Origin: Schizochytrium sp. TIO01
Lineage: Eukaryota > Sar > Bigyra > Thraustochytrida > Thraustochytriidae
Direction: 5' to 3'
Assembly: GCA_004764695.1 (NCBI GenBank)
Contig: SMSO01000035.1
Location: 3,353,040 to 3,417,039, forward strand
DNA length: 64,000 nt
Shown: positions 32,301 to 41,833 of the stretch, in pieces
Layout of the letters: every line of letters starts with the position of its first letter
Position numbering within the stretch: position 1 is the first letter of the stretch
Notes under the pieces: generated by a model
Seen by the model: only the letters and a program-made list of their open reading frames with translations
The model's database searches: none
Told to the model about the DNA's origin: nothing
Translations under genes and position numbers: made by a program

Positions 32301-35202
32301 TTCTTCTGGAGTGATTTTAAATGAAGGTGCACATTTGCTAACAATGCAACGCCCACCTTTCAAAGTTGAGGACATTGCTGCTGCCACCAAGCCTGCTGGC
32401 CCAGATGATAAAAGCGCTGCAGAAAGTATGCAATTATTCCTGAGACTCGTTCACATGAAAGATTTGAACGAAGCTTCAGAGTTTGTTATTGATCCCGTCG
32501 TTACCCAACATATGTACAAGTGCTGGCCCCCGATTGAAGAAAAGCGAGTATCGTCCACTGCACGTAAGAAAGAACGGGCATCGACAAAACGGGGCAAAAC
32601 AAAGACCAAAAAATCAAAGCATGCCAGCGATAGTGCTTCTGACACGGTGTCCGTTGCCGGTGGATCTGTGCTCTCTGGAGAGACTATTGGTGGTCAGACA
32701 GTAGCTAGTTCTGCCTCACAGTCTGGAAGTGGTGCCAAACACCCAAAGAGTAAAAAGAAACGACGCTTAGAATTTCATCTTGATCATCTAGCGTTTGCCG
32801 ATACCAACCCAGCTCACCCTGTTTATGTGAGAGCAACATTGCTTCCCGGCAAATCAAATATATCTTCTTGGGTGAACGAAGAAGCGCAAGCACTTCATAA
32901 GCTACCAGACACTTCTATCACAATTGACTACTCAAGTTTGAGTAGTGATGTGCATGTGTGGGAATCTGAACCACGCGATGTAAGAGTTAGCACTGGTCAA
33001 GTTGCTTGGAATCGAGCGGCAACAAATTCGACATTCTTTGATGGAATAGAATTCGACAAGCACGGGGTCTTGCTCATCAAAATTTTTGAGCGAATCCCTG
33101 AAGGGCTTGCAGACACCTCCTCACAAGTGAATAATTCCAAGGAAGAGCCTCACACAAAGCTTATTGGCTGGGTTGCACAGTCTCTTCACGAAGTCGAGCT
33201 TGCACTCAGTGAAAAAAGCGCTGAGGACTTTGTGCTAGAGTTATATCAACCTTCTGTAGAGCTTCCCGTCGATAAAGACAAGGTTGAATATCTGGGAGCG
33301 CGCATTCAATTTATAGTGAAACGGATGGCTACCCGACGAAAAAGTGTCAGCTCTGTATCTTCTAATGCCTCTATAATTTCCCGTCGTGGGCAACGCCGTG
33401 CAGGAAGCGTAGCTCGCAGTATCATTTCGATCGCTGAAGAGGATGATGAAGATCTGCACAGCATTAGCGAAGGGGAGGAGGAAGATTCTGAAGATGACGC
33501 TGCAGCTGAAAAACACAAAGCAAGCAATGCAGCTGCTAATGAAGATCACGATGTAAGTAAAGATCCTTGGATTGAGCACCGGGCCAGAATTCCTGGCGAC
33601 CAGCCTCTGTTTGAGCGTGGTGAAGACGGTTTTGATGTATATATCGATGCAGCCCGTTTTTTACCAGACTATACAACCATAACTGCAGTGCATGTGAAGC
33701 TACTAGCCCCTAATTTCGAGCAAATCGGCGAAGAGAGTCAAGCCTATCCCCGATTAGGTGACAGTGCATACAATCCTAGTTTTCGCTTGCGCTGCGAATT
33801 TCGCGGAGAGGCTATCGCAAACCCAGCCAGCACCCTTCTTATTAGGATTGATACCGTAGATCGCTTTACAAAATCAACGAAAGCACTGGGGTACACATGT
33901 CTGCACCCGTTTTGTCTTCGAGGTGGAGGTGGGGAACAACCAGCAAAGGCTACAACCCAGGAGTTTAGTTTGAATGCAGGTGCTTTCCAGCTTCCTCTCT
34001 ATCAGGTAAGGCCTGACACAGCAGAGCTATTCACGGCTAAGCATTTTGACTCAAAGAGTCGAGTTCCGTGTGCAACCTTGCTTGTTCGCATCCTTCCTGC
34101 TAAAAAGGGTAAAGACAATGTTCATATTCTGCGTCTTGATGAGTTTCCTGAAGACGAATGGGAAAAACGTGGCCTCGTCGTCCCAGCACCTCATTATGGT
34201 AGCTCTCGCCAAAAGTATGACTCGTCTCGATGTGTTCCATTACCTTGTGAGAACAAACTGTACAAAGTTCTAGCCGATCGTGAAGAGGTTTTAGTTGGCG
34301 AAATGTGCACTCTTGCTCGACGCCCTGGTGTTACGGAAGACAAGCATGTCGATGTGATGGAGGACGACGAAGTTCATGAGTGGATTCATAAGCGCTTGAG
34401 TCAGCCACAAGGTATGATGCCAATTGATCATGCAACTCAGTACCAGCCGGAAGTTGGCTTCGGTGTAGCCATTGAAGCATTACTCAATCTGCGCTCTGCG
34501 GATGTAGGCAAGAACAAAATGCACAAGGTCATTTTCTCATTTAGTCCACCTGGAGCATATTATGGGGAGCCGCGACTTACTGATGATGTTGCATTCACAA
34601 CAAGTCATAACTTTGAGGCTTCTACCACGTTTCCCAAATTTTCTGACGACTTGCACTCCTTCCGTGATGCTCCTTATGACCCAAAGCTTGTTCTAGTAAT
34701 TGACGTGCGCTTGGTCAGAACAGACAAAATGCAGCAGGAACCATATGCTTGGGGTATTGTACCCTTATTTAGTCTACACGGTCCCTATATTAACAACGGG
34801 CGTCTGCACGCAATCTTATTCACTGGTCCTGTGAATGTGAGCGTATTAACTGATTTACAAAGCTCTGATAAAGATCCTGCTGCATTTGTCATTGAAGAGC
34901 TTGGTCGAGGCAAGCACGCACGACTTAAACCTTTAAAAACACCTTCCTCAGTTATGGTGCGTGTTATCGATAACTTGGTCATTGATTGCATGAACTTCGA
35001 TGAAGTTCGTGCTCTGGGGGTTCCAGATTCTATGGCCTCCAAGGTAACCTCACAGATAAACATATTGAGTGCTCCTGTTCGAAAGGGTCACAATCTTGGC
35101 GCCGTTCTTCCCAAACAAGACCGTGCTCAGCCTGAAGCATTTGAGCGTAGTGTGAACGAAGCATTTGCAAAGCTCACTGGTATTTCAAACTATACATTCT
35201 AA
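29398..35202 (+). CDS. CCDC17-like long coiled-coil protein with repeated C2-like modules
   Basis: One 1934-residue exon. Residues about 45-310 are a continuous highly charged coiled coil. A short conserved unit (VDALKAEYAEIGVDNPSLWGEI) falls near residue 435 and matches the LREAYI...DPGVLGQIW element of animal CCDC17. A Ser/Arg/His-rich linker follows at about 590-660. The CCDC17 signature YDPQEGFAIYFDYLKG is at about residue 861 and the partner block MQLFLRLVHMKDL at about 1011. Further beta-rich modules start near 1115, 1413 (GFDVYIDAARFLPD) and 1684 (GFGVAIEALLNLR); they look like divergent repeats of a C2-type domain. Animal CCDC17 is poorly studied and, to my knowledge, associated with ciliated cells. 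The long C-terminal extension is not in the human protein as I recall it. Poly-acidic stretches separate the modules. Confidence 0.75.
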   Translation: MDDNEEKFSFATVQKYVRDSSKKTNNKNGNKVGDKDEIIGGMNLTQLREQLTQAAKERVSADDTNSLLDLVKQKREREKLEELRQMKIKHQQVRARKRQESTEISKVMMELEKRKQQELELRLQKERLQQGLERVDRTHLGQMEEKKRRELDKLTQERKVLQAKEEAILAQVEELEKKIIEQEEMNAKRKQEVEDALVRKKGSRLELKNAELLHLAKAHGQRTSTLLQEREKLEQERQKIEAQLLDLSGDNKTLPSRDQEALDDFVESVQQRIAEQQERVTIMRLEHEQEQKDWTMAKIVDENETKRLRPLGLGTSLPFSVEAESFLNEWLNEDPQHASTMQEARRILDASANSPLPAAPTQGRFSSTGSPNNQNEGVQFTFDVASPRSAKHHKQLKRGMSRANLKSKSNMLRSPKGESISEESRRLLEEEVDALKAEYAEIGVDNPSLWGEIQALEKQLGYRPSKRPQPLRIQVNDPDSAWVTPAIASPFSSPSPRSVIGANAIGSPFVEYQIEKQQRLLDRQAKTLRKIELKQKEAKIKASLEKKVQKKEQKRRKRKSRYGRKTRRGNSDTSSMESSDSSNSYSSESSKSFRESISSPSTSSSPSTQSSVSSNHRHHSPRHRRGGRRHRRQRFQGRARGYDSNYFPQNPVSQYQDFISNAQADTAGQAMSSIPVYGGPQGLAGLPPAEMQQLEQQQKVFSRTLEALTRKLQILGHPNGGIASMPGTGLAGVQGSNGAFSSASATNNSGGVDEKSQFLEELSTLDMIPRDSELYTLQVEHLKMITRMRSQFEELKQEQRMTNVKEGIERKQREDQKRVAFEELKIEHERQLELAKLRRAIAKEGTDSGWSSKPGASSKPYDPQEGFAIYFDYLKGIPKRFGMVRLVYCIYEGETVRSSVKALHNCETESETPTRSVAMFVARKKFQRIPANANLRIVLELQCVIDGPEGQGFQSIGWSVLGLFLGSSSSGVILNEGAHLLTMQRPPFKVEDIAAATKPAGPDDKSAAESMQLFLRLVHMKDLNEASEFVIDPVVTQHMYKCWPPIEEKRVSSTARKKERASTKRGKTKTKKSKHASDSASDTVSVAGGSVLSGETIGGQTVASSASQSGSGAKHPKSKKKRRLEFHLDHLAFADTNPAHPVYVRATLLPGKSNISSWVNEEAQALHKLPDTSITIDYSSLSSDVHVWESEPRDVRVSTGQVAWNRAATNSTFFDGIEFDKHGVLLIKIFERIPEGLADTSSQVNNSKEEPHTKLIGWVAQSLHEVELALSEKSAEDFVLELYQPSVELPVDKDKVEYLGARIQFIVKRMATRRKSVSSVSSNASIISRRGQRRAGSVARSIISIAEEDDEDLHSISEGEEEDSEDDAAAEKHKASNAAANEDHDVSKDPWIEHRARIPGDQPLFERGEDGFDVYIDAARFLPDYTTITAVHVKLLAPNFEQIGEESQAYPRLGDSAYNPSFRLRCEFRGEAIANPASTLLIRIDTVDRFTKSTKALGYTCLHPFCLRGGGGEQPAKATTQEFSLNAGAFQLPLYQVRPDTAELFTAKHFDSKSRVPCATLLVRILPAKKGKDNVHILRLDEFPEDEWEKRGLVVPAPHYGSSRQKYDSSRCVPLPCENKLYKVLADREEVLVGEMCTLARRPGVTEDKHVDVMEDDEVHEWIHKRLSQPQGMMPIDHATQYQPEVGFGVAIEALLNLRSADVGKNKMHKVIFSFSPPGAYYGEPRLTDDVAFTTSHNFEASTTFPKFSDDLHSFRDAPYDPKLVLVIDVRLVRTDKMQQEPYAWGIVPLFSLHGPYINNGRLHAILFTGPVNVSVLTDLQSSDKDPAAFVIEELGRGKHARLKPLKTPSSVMVRVIDNLVIDCMNFDEVRALGVPDSMASKVTSQINILSAPVRKGHNLGAVLPKQDRAQPEAFERSVNEAFAKLTGISNYTF

Positions 35203-35615
35203 ATTTTAAAGTATAGGTTATTCTATTGTTTGTGTAAGTTATAACTGTGCGTCAAAGTATAGGTAACTTTTTTCTTCTTTTCTGCACAGGCAAAGTCATT
35301 GCAGCTTTTCTTTTCTTTTCAGCAGGTTGTGTTATCAAATGCAGGTTAGTATTCGTAGAAGCATGTGACGTTGAGGAGTCAGCTCTGTGAGGTACCTTCA
35401 CTTGACTAGTTGGTCTGTTTTTTGGTATCAGAACGACAATTAGAATAGAACAAGCGTGCATCAAAGAAGGGGGTTTCTCCTTTTCTTGCAGATATGATTG
35501 TCACTACAAGGAGAAAAATAGCCTTTAAAAAGGATGGGCATGATGCAACAACAATTTCGATAGTCTCAGAGCAAAGGGTAAACAAAGTTAATAAGGGGTT
35601 CAGGATGTCTTCAAA
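35203..35615. other. Convergent 3' region
   Basis: Spacer between the CCDC17-like (+) and RIO1 (-) stop codons. No gene or repeat is seen. Confidence 0.5.
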
Positions 35616-37352
35616 TCAAGCCTTGCCTGCTTTTTTGAAACGTTTCTTCACATGTTTGGGGACCTTTGTCTTGCGTCGCTCCTGTTTGCTAGCCTTAACT
35701 TGCTTCTTGTGTGCCTTGCGGGCCTCCTTGTCAGAGTTCTTCAGAGTGAATGCAGATTCGTCATCATCATCATCTCCTTCACCATCCTCGTCGCCAGTCT
35801 CACCATCTTCATCACCAGTCTCACCGTCTTCTTCGATTTCCCCATCTTCGTGAGCATCATCTTGGTCTTGAGATGATGGTCCTTGGACCTCACTACTTTG
35901 TTCAGCATTTGAACTATCTGCAACTCCACCCTCTGCGTTTGACTCGCTAAGGACGGGAATCTGAAAAACGGCACCCTCAGCGTTGATCTCATCGAGACTA
36001 GCCTTATCAAGACCTGTCATGATGTGCATTAGAAGACGATCAGTGTCAGAACCAGCCACAACAACTTCTTGTTCTTTCTCAATATCGTGAACCTGGGAGA
36101 GGCTTGTGGGGATAAAACTCTTGAGGAACACGCGCTGCGAAACTTCTAGTTCTGCAGACTCTTCCTGTGTGAGGCCTTCGCTACCACTCATGGTTTCCTG
36201 GATTTTGTCAAGGGCAGCATCCATTTGCTCCTCACTACAATCAAAACTGCGGTCCACAACGAACTGGAAGGCGTGGATCAAATGCATAACCTGCAGGCCC
36301 TTCTTACCGAAGAAGGAGTTTGTGTTTTCGATATCGAGGCGCAAGAATTCAAGTGCACGCGGGTGGTTCATCTCCACAGACTGTGAGACATCGATGACGT
36401 AGATCGTGCGGTCGAGGTACAAAAGGTTGTATTCACTGAAATCACCGTGGACGAGTTTAGCGAGCTGAAAAAGACGCCGCAAAATTTTGAGGCACTGCAC
36501 GTAGGCACTTTGCACGCGGCGCATACTCAGCGTCGCGTCTTTCAGACGGGGTGCAGGCCAGCCATCGACACCAATGAAGTCCATAACCAGAACATGTGCG
36601 CGGAGCATGAGAGGCTCGGGACAAGGGATGCCGCATAGATGAAGACGCTTAAGGTTACGCATTTCCTTTTCTGCCCAGAGCTTGACCATTTTACGAGGGT
36701 TGCTCTTTCCGTAACCACCCTTGAAACGATGCTCACCACTGACATACTTATCACGGTCCTTAAAAACCAGAATCGAGGTCTTGAACACCTTCACAGCAAG
36801 GTCCTTGCCCTCCTTGGTGCGCGCATGATACACGTTGGCTTCCTTACCAGTACTGATGCAGCCGTTGATCTCATCAAATGTGCCACGACTGAGCATCTTG
36901 AACAAAATCAATCTCGTACGAGGGTCCATGACCTGCTCTGTGGTACTGCGATCATCGCGACCTTGGTGCCGGTTCTGACCTTGTTGTTTGCGTTCTCCGC
37001 GACGCACATCATTCATCGCAGATTGCGAAAGGTTCACGCGTTTGTCAAAATTCACATGCCGATCAATGGTCGCAAGTCGATGTTCACGAGGCTGTAGTGT
37101 AGTTTGTGAGACACCACTAAAATCGTTCGAGGCCTCAAAGGCATAGTAGGTGTCATCATCCTCCTCTTCGTCATCGTCATCATCAAATTCACCACTGTAC
37201 TCGAAGCCATCTCCACCAGCCACGCCAGATTTGTTCCACTTGTCGTTGCGCTGATCATCCTGATCTCCAGCTGATTTGCTCGTGAACAGGGCAGCATGCA
37301 AGTCCTGAGCCAAGGCGCGTTTTGCGGCCTCGCCACGGGTGCTAGATGACAT
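35616..37352 (-). CDS. RIOK1: RIO1 atypical protein kinase, 40S maturation factor
   Basis: A 578-residue RIO1 family kinase/ATPase that acts in the last cytoplasmic steps of pre-40S (20S pre-rRNA) maturation. The RIO domain starts at DPRTRLILFKML (about residue 143). The nucleotide loop is STGKEANVY (167-175) and the catalytic lysine is in LAVKVFKTSI (about 188). The RIO1-specific flexible loop (DRDKYVSGEHRFKGGYGKSN) follows, then the catalytic loop HGDFSEYN (302-309) and the metal site IDVSQS (about 320), all intact. The N-terminus has an acidic run typical of the family. The C-terminus has an acidic DDDDDE tract followed by the conserved basic tail containing KVPKHVKKR. It is intronless, and the first ATG is the start. 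Confidence 0.96.
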   Translation of the reverse strand: MSSSTRGEAAKRALAQDLHAALFTSKSAGDQDDQRNDKWNKSGVAGGDGFEYSGEFDDDDDEEEDDDTYYAFEASNDFSGVSQTTLQPREHRLATIDRHVNFDKRVNLSQSAMNDVRRGERKQQGQNRHQGRDDRSTTEQVMDPRTRLILFKMLSRGTFDEINGCISTGKEANVYHARTKEGKDLAVKVFKTSILVFKDRDKYVSGEHRFKGGYGKSNPRKMVKLWAEKEMRNLKRLHLCGIPCPEPLMLRAHVLVMDFIGVDGWPAPRLKDATLSMRRVQSAYVQCLKILRRLFQLAKLVHGDFSEYNLLYLDRTIYVIDVSQSVEMNHPRALEFLRLDIENTNSFFGKKGLQVMHLIHAFQFVVDRSFDCSEEQMDAALDKIQETMSGSEGLTQEESAELEVSQRVFLKSFIPTSLSQVHDIEKEQEVVVAGSDTDRLLMHIMTGLDKASLDEINAEGAVFQIPVLSESNAEGGVADSSNAEQSSEVQGPSSQDQDDAHEDGEIEEDGETGDEDGETGDEDGEGDDDDDESAFTLKNSDKEARKAHKKQVKASKQERRKTKVPKHVKKRFKKAGKA

Positions 37353-40102
37353 CTCCTCGGTCAGAACTCACTGACTCGGAACGCCCCCAGGCCAGCTATC
37401 TATAAGGTTGTAATTCTAATGAAACACCTGGTGTTGCCGCTCCTCCAGCGACAGGCAGTTCTGGTCCTCCTCCGAGACCCAGGCCACACAGAACCTCACT
37501 CGGGCAAGGTCAAGCGTTGTTTTGTTTGCCTTGATTGCTTGCCCAGCGCTTCCTGCCTCCTTGCTAGTTCTTTCTTGCCTTTCCTGCTTCTGCTATTGCT
37601 CAATGACTGGTTGGCCTCGAGAGGTCTTTGGAGACTGGCTCTTGTGGAACATTAGGAATAGTAGGAACTTATGGAACTTATGGAACGAAGGTAGGTAGAC
37701 GTGTTTGCTGGGATAACAGAACCTTATTTTTAAAGTTTGAAGATCAACTATGATGGTAGTGCTAAAGATATACGGGCTGAAGATAAACATAGATTAAAAT
37801 GCAAGAAGGACAGCAGTGTTTCTGGCTTACTTAAGGTGCAAGATTTTGCTTGCTCAAGCTGTAATGTGTGTGAGAAGATCCATCATGATATGTTGTTATT
37901 AGAGTTTAGTGAAAAGACACCATTCCGATGAGACCCTATAAATCTCTGTTCGAGGTTTGTGTGTTTACTGACCTGGAGTTGAATGTGGTTGTGCAGAGTT
38001 TTATTGCCTTTACAAGGTAGGTTGCGTACGAAGTGAGGAGGATCTGAGTCAAATCAATGTAGTTATGACACAGCATTTTCAGTAGCTCAAGAATATGAGT
38101 GTCAAACTTTGATAGGTCGCCCTGAGTAATTTGGGGTAGGTAGCACGCACAATTATCAAAATTTACTCTGGAAGCTAAAGATTAAAGGGAACATAGATTT
38201 GTCTACTTTTGGCCAAATAAATCTTCAACACATTAATAGGACATCATTTGGTACGTACCTACTTAGGTTCTACAACTGATACATCATTGCCGTTGTCAAA
38301 TGGTTCTTCACCTTTACTATGACTACTTTGCAAGAAGACTTGGGTTGTGCCTAGCTAGTCAGCAAGAGCTTCCGCACTAAGAAAGACTTTGCACAACTTG
38401 GGATTATAGCAAATTTATATAAAGCTTTTGCTAGAACGCCTTTTGACAAATGACTCCACCATGGTACTAAACTTGAAGGTAGTGCTGAGGAACTCCAAAA
38501 CGGCGTCATCAATCGATCAAGCCGCGGGCAACTCAGAACTATTTCTTCCAAGCCTTTTTAAACAGACACTGCGATAGTCAGCTCAGGGAGCACGCGTAGG
38601 TGTTGGAGACTACTCTTCGTGCAGTTTCATTCTATAAGAAGTTTCTTGCGCAAGTCCTTGGAGTAGTCCTTGACCGTGAAGATTGAAGTTGAGGAGTGAA
38701 GCCAAGCAATATCCCATTCACCAGAACCTTTCACGTACAGTTAAGGATTCTGGCTTTGCTGATTCAGAAACGCCAAGCTCTACACATTGAGCCGCAGCGG
38801 CAGTTTCGTCTTGTCATAACCACTCACACACGCTCCCTGAGTCACAACGCCTCTCGTACGAAGAAGAAGAAGAAGAAGAAGAAGAAGAAGAAGAAGAAGA
38901 AGAAGAACTCAAGACAAACGAGAAACCAAAGGTAGAACAAGAGAACAAAAAGAACACCGTCCTAGTTTGAGTTCCCCGCGTTATCCGTTCTAACGTTGCT
39001 GTTCTTTTCGTTCTCTTTCGTTTACTTCACTTCATAGTTTCCTTTTCTTTCGAACATTCGTTCAAAATCTCTAAAAGCTTTCTTGCGTAGTTTTGAGCCA
39101 AGTTTTGAGAAGCAAAGACGCTGCAAGGTTTAACTAAAAATACAAAAGCTCCTTTGAGCCTGACTAGCAAATTTGAGGGGTACGAATTTCAACTTCTTCC
39201 TTTACAGTGAGGTGCGCAGTGAGCTGTGGTTCTCGACGGAGCAACGATTTGGGCTGAGTTCCTCAACGTTGGTTTGGTTCCATTGGCAGGTCTATCAACC
39301 GGGTTTGGTCCTGGACGCCGATTTGGAGTAGGCGCTTACCTAGAGGATTGCTTCAAAGTCCTCATCAGCGCGTGCAGGTGTAGCCTACCATTACTTTTGG
39401 TCTCGGTGGGCTGGCGAAGGAGGCCGGGGTTAAAACGACTTATTATAACCCTCTGTGCCGGCACGTGCGCGCAAGTCCAGTTTAGTATATTCTTTTATAT
39501 ATTTAAATTGTAGTGTGTGGTCCCAGCGTGGCACACACGGGGGTAGAGGACGAACTATTTATGCTCTTTGGCGCCCGTGCATTTGTTTCTCAGTAGTACC
39601 TACTAAATCACATCACGGCCACAACCTCTGTTGCACAGCTATACGCTTTTCTGTCTCTCGCATAGGTGTCTGTTGCTGCGAGGAACTCATCTTTGCGCGC
39701 CTTGTGCTGGCACTGTGTTATCCTTTAATAGCTTCGTGAAGGCCGGAGAAGACTGCGGCAACGGAGATCGGTGAAGGCGCTCTTTTGGTTTAACCAACTT
39801 GCTGGTGCTATTTGATCATCTCCCTTCAGGTTTGTCCTTTTCGTTACTTACGTAGATACTATTCTAAACTAGTGCTACTCGGGACAAGACTTGCAAACAG
39901 AGCGAGAGGACGCGGAGGAGATCTACAGTCGCCTTCACAGGCTTTCAGGCGTTACAATCCCTTTTATAAGCAGTTTGCTGGTACTCTGCTGACCAGTTTG
40001 ATTTTTCGCAGAAAGCAGCACGTGCAGGTGGGAAAACCAAAGTCAAGCATACCAGTACTCATTGTTTGCCTATAGTTTGGTGTGCAGAATTCAAGCGAAG
40101 GA
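37353..40102. other. Intergenic region between RIO1 and amine oxidase genes
   Basis: 2.75 kb bounded by two start codons (RIO1 on minus, oxidase on plus), so it holds two promoters. It contains a GAA array (38860-38907). Open frames of 60-95 codons are without domain or good starts. Confidence 0.5.
38860..38907. repeat. (GAA)n trinucleotide array
   Basis: About sixteen uninterrupted GAA/AAG units, purine-only on this strand. Confidence 0.9.
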
Positions 40103-41833
40103 ATGACGACACCAGAGGAGTTTGAGCGCAAGCGGAAAGAGCAGCAGCAGCGGGAGAGGGAGCAAAGCTCTGGCGCGTGGAAAGCCAAAGCAGAATCGAA
40201 ATTTTCCCCATCACTAAGGTGGAGCTATCGAGCTCGCAAAGAAGCCGCAGAAAAAGAAAAAGCTGCTCGCGAAGACGCTCTGCGCACAATGCGCTCACCA
40301 AGATATTCGAGGATTGCACATGGTACAGAGAACAAAACCACCACGGCACGGAAACAGAAGCGTGAGAGCCTCTTGAAGAGAATATCTGCTGCGATGCGGG
40401 GCCACAAAGCATTGGCACACGTTCCTCCCAAGGTTCCGCTCAGTGATGACGACTATGATGTCCTTGTGATTGGAGGCGGATTTTCTGGTGCATACTGTGC
40501 TTACGAGCTCAACAAGGCCAACTCCGGTTTGAAGATCGGTATTCTCGAAAAGGACAGCGATGTTGGTGGTCGCCTATTTAGCGATGACAACGATCACAAT
40601 TCGCATAATAAGGATGAGCTTGGTGGCATGCGCATATTCCCTTCTGTACAGCCTCATGTGGCCCAGGTTGTTCAAGAAGTTGGTTGTGAACTGGTCCCTG
40701 TGAAACTAGCGGACGAGGATAACATTTTCTTCTACGAAGGTGAACGCCATCGTAAAGGGGATTTTCGCCTTTCCGACTGCGGTCTGCGTCCCAAGGAAAT
40801 GATTGCAGATTGCATTGCTAATTACCGAGAAGCTATGCCTAAGGATTCCAAGCTTTCACCCTATGAGAGTAAGGAACTTCGAAACTTGAGTCTGCCCGCC
40901 TTTTTGGAAAAGTACGGAGCATCGCGTGGAGATATTCAAGAATATTTTAGTTTCAGTGGCTACGACATCTTTTCTGATGATCATGTTGCAGCTTCAGTTT
41001 TCGTGCAAGAGGGCCAGCTTTACGGCGCCGACCTTGATGAAGATCAGCATTACGTTCGCGAAGGTTTCGAGGAGGTTGTCCATCGCTTGGCAAAGAATAG
41101 TGGTGCAGAGATTCGCCTTGAGACCAGAGTTACTGGCGTTGATGAAGTTGACCCGGATGGTTTCTGCCCTGTTACCTGCAGACATGATGGTGAAACCCTG
41201 ACCCTTCGCGCCAGAAGAGTCATCATTGGCCTTCCGCAAGATGCTGCTGCCCGACTCGCCAAGCGCTGTCCTATCTTGCAAGGCGAGCGTCTGGACTTAA
41301 TGCGCAATGCGGTCAAAATTATCCCATTGTTCAAGGTTTTTTTGGAGTTCGAAAAGCCTGAAGATGCAGATATGTGGTGGCGTGAGAGTGGATTTCAGCA
41401 GGGCAAATCTACCACGGATCTTGAAGTACGCCAAGTCCACTATTATGACCATGAGGACATTCTATGCTACTGTTCTGGTCGCTATGCTGAGTATTGGGAC
41501 CGCGAGTTCCGCGCCAACTGGCGTGCTGCTGCAAGAGAGGTGTTTCACCAGATGCAACTCATGCACGGAGAGACAAGTGGTAAATTACCTGAGCCGATGT
41601 GGGATTCAACAATCTTTCACTTCTGGAATAACGGAAGCCACAAGTGGTGCAAAGGTGTGAACGTTTCCGCAGCTATGCACACAATTTGCCATGGCGGTCA
41701 AGCTGATAGTAAGATTTCTGCAACACCGATCTTGGTTGTTGGCGATGCTTATTCTTCGCAGCAAGGCTGGGTCGCAGGAGCACTTGAAACAAGTGAGATT
41801 GCTCTTCGTCATCTCAAGGCAGCTTTGGCATAA
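40103..41833 (+). CDS. FAD-dependent amine oxidase / NAD(P)-binding Rossmann oxidoreductase
   Basis: 576 residues from the ATG at 40103; the frame opens 7 codons earlier with GTG only. The first about 115 residues are basic, low in hydrophobics and not part of the enzyme core. The dinucleotide-binding motif DVLVIGGGFSGAYCAYEL begins near residue 116, followed by an acidic beta-strand end and GG motif (GILEKDSDVGGRL). The typical DELGGMRIF substrate-side segment comes next. The C-terminal FAD motif is VVGDAYSSQQGWVAGALETSEIAL. This is the flavin amine oxidase fold (monoamine, polyamine and L-amino-acid oxidases). The substrate cannot be assigned. The N-terminal extension has no clear signal or mitochondrial presequence, so the location is unknown. 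Confidence 0.85.
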   Translation: MTTPEEFERKRKEQQQREREQSSGAWKAKAESKFSPSLRWSYRARKEAAEKEKAAREDALRTMRSPRYSRIAHGTENKTTTARKQKRESLLKRISAAMRGHKALAHVPPKVPLSDDDYDVLVIGGGFSGAYCAYELNKANSGLKIGILEKDSDVGGRLFSDDNDHNSHNKDELGGMRIFPSVQPHVAQVVQEVGCELVPVKLADEDNIFFYEGERHRKGDFRLSDCGLRPKEMIADCIANYREAMPKDSKLSPYESKELRNLSLPAFLEKYGASRGDIQEYFSFSGYDIFSDDHVAASVFVQEGQLYGADLDEDQHYVREGFEEVVHRLAKNSGAEIRLETRVTGVDEVDPDGFCPVTCRHDGETLTLRARRVIIGLPQDAAARLAKRCPILQGERLDLMRNAVKIIPLFKVFLEFEKPEDADMWWRESGFQQGKSTTDLEVRQVHYYDHEDILCYCSGRYAEYWDREFRANWRAAAREVFHQMQLMHGETSGKLPEPMWDSTIFHFWNNGSHKWCKGVNVSAAMHTICHGGQADSKISATPILVVGDAYSSQQGWVAGALETSEIALRHLKAALA

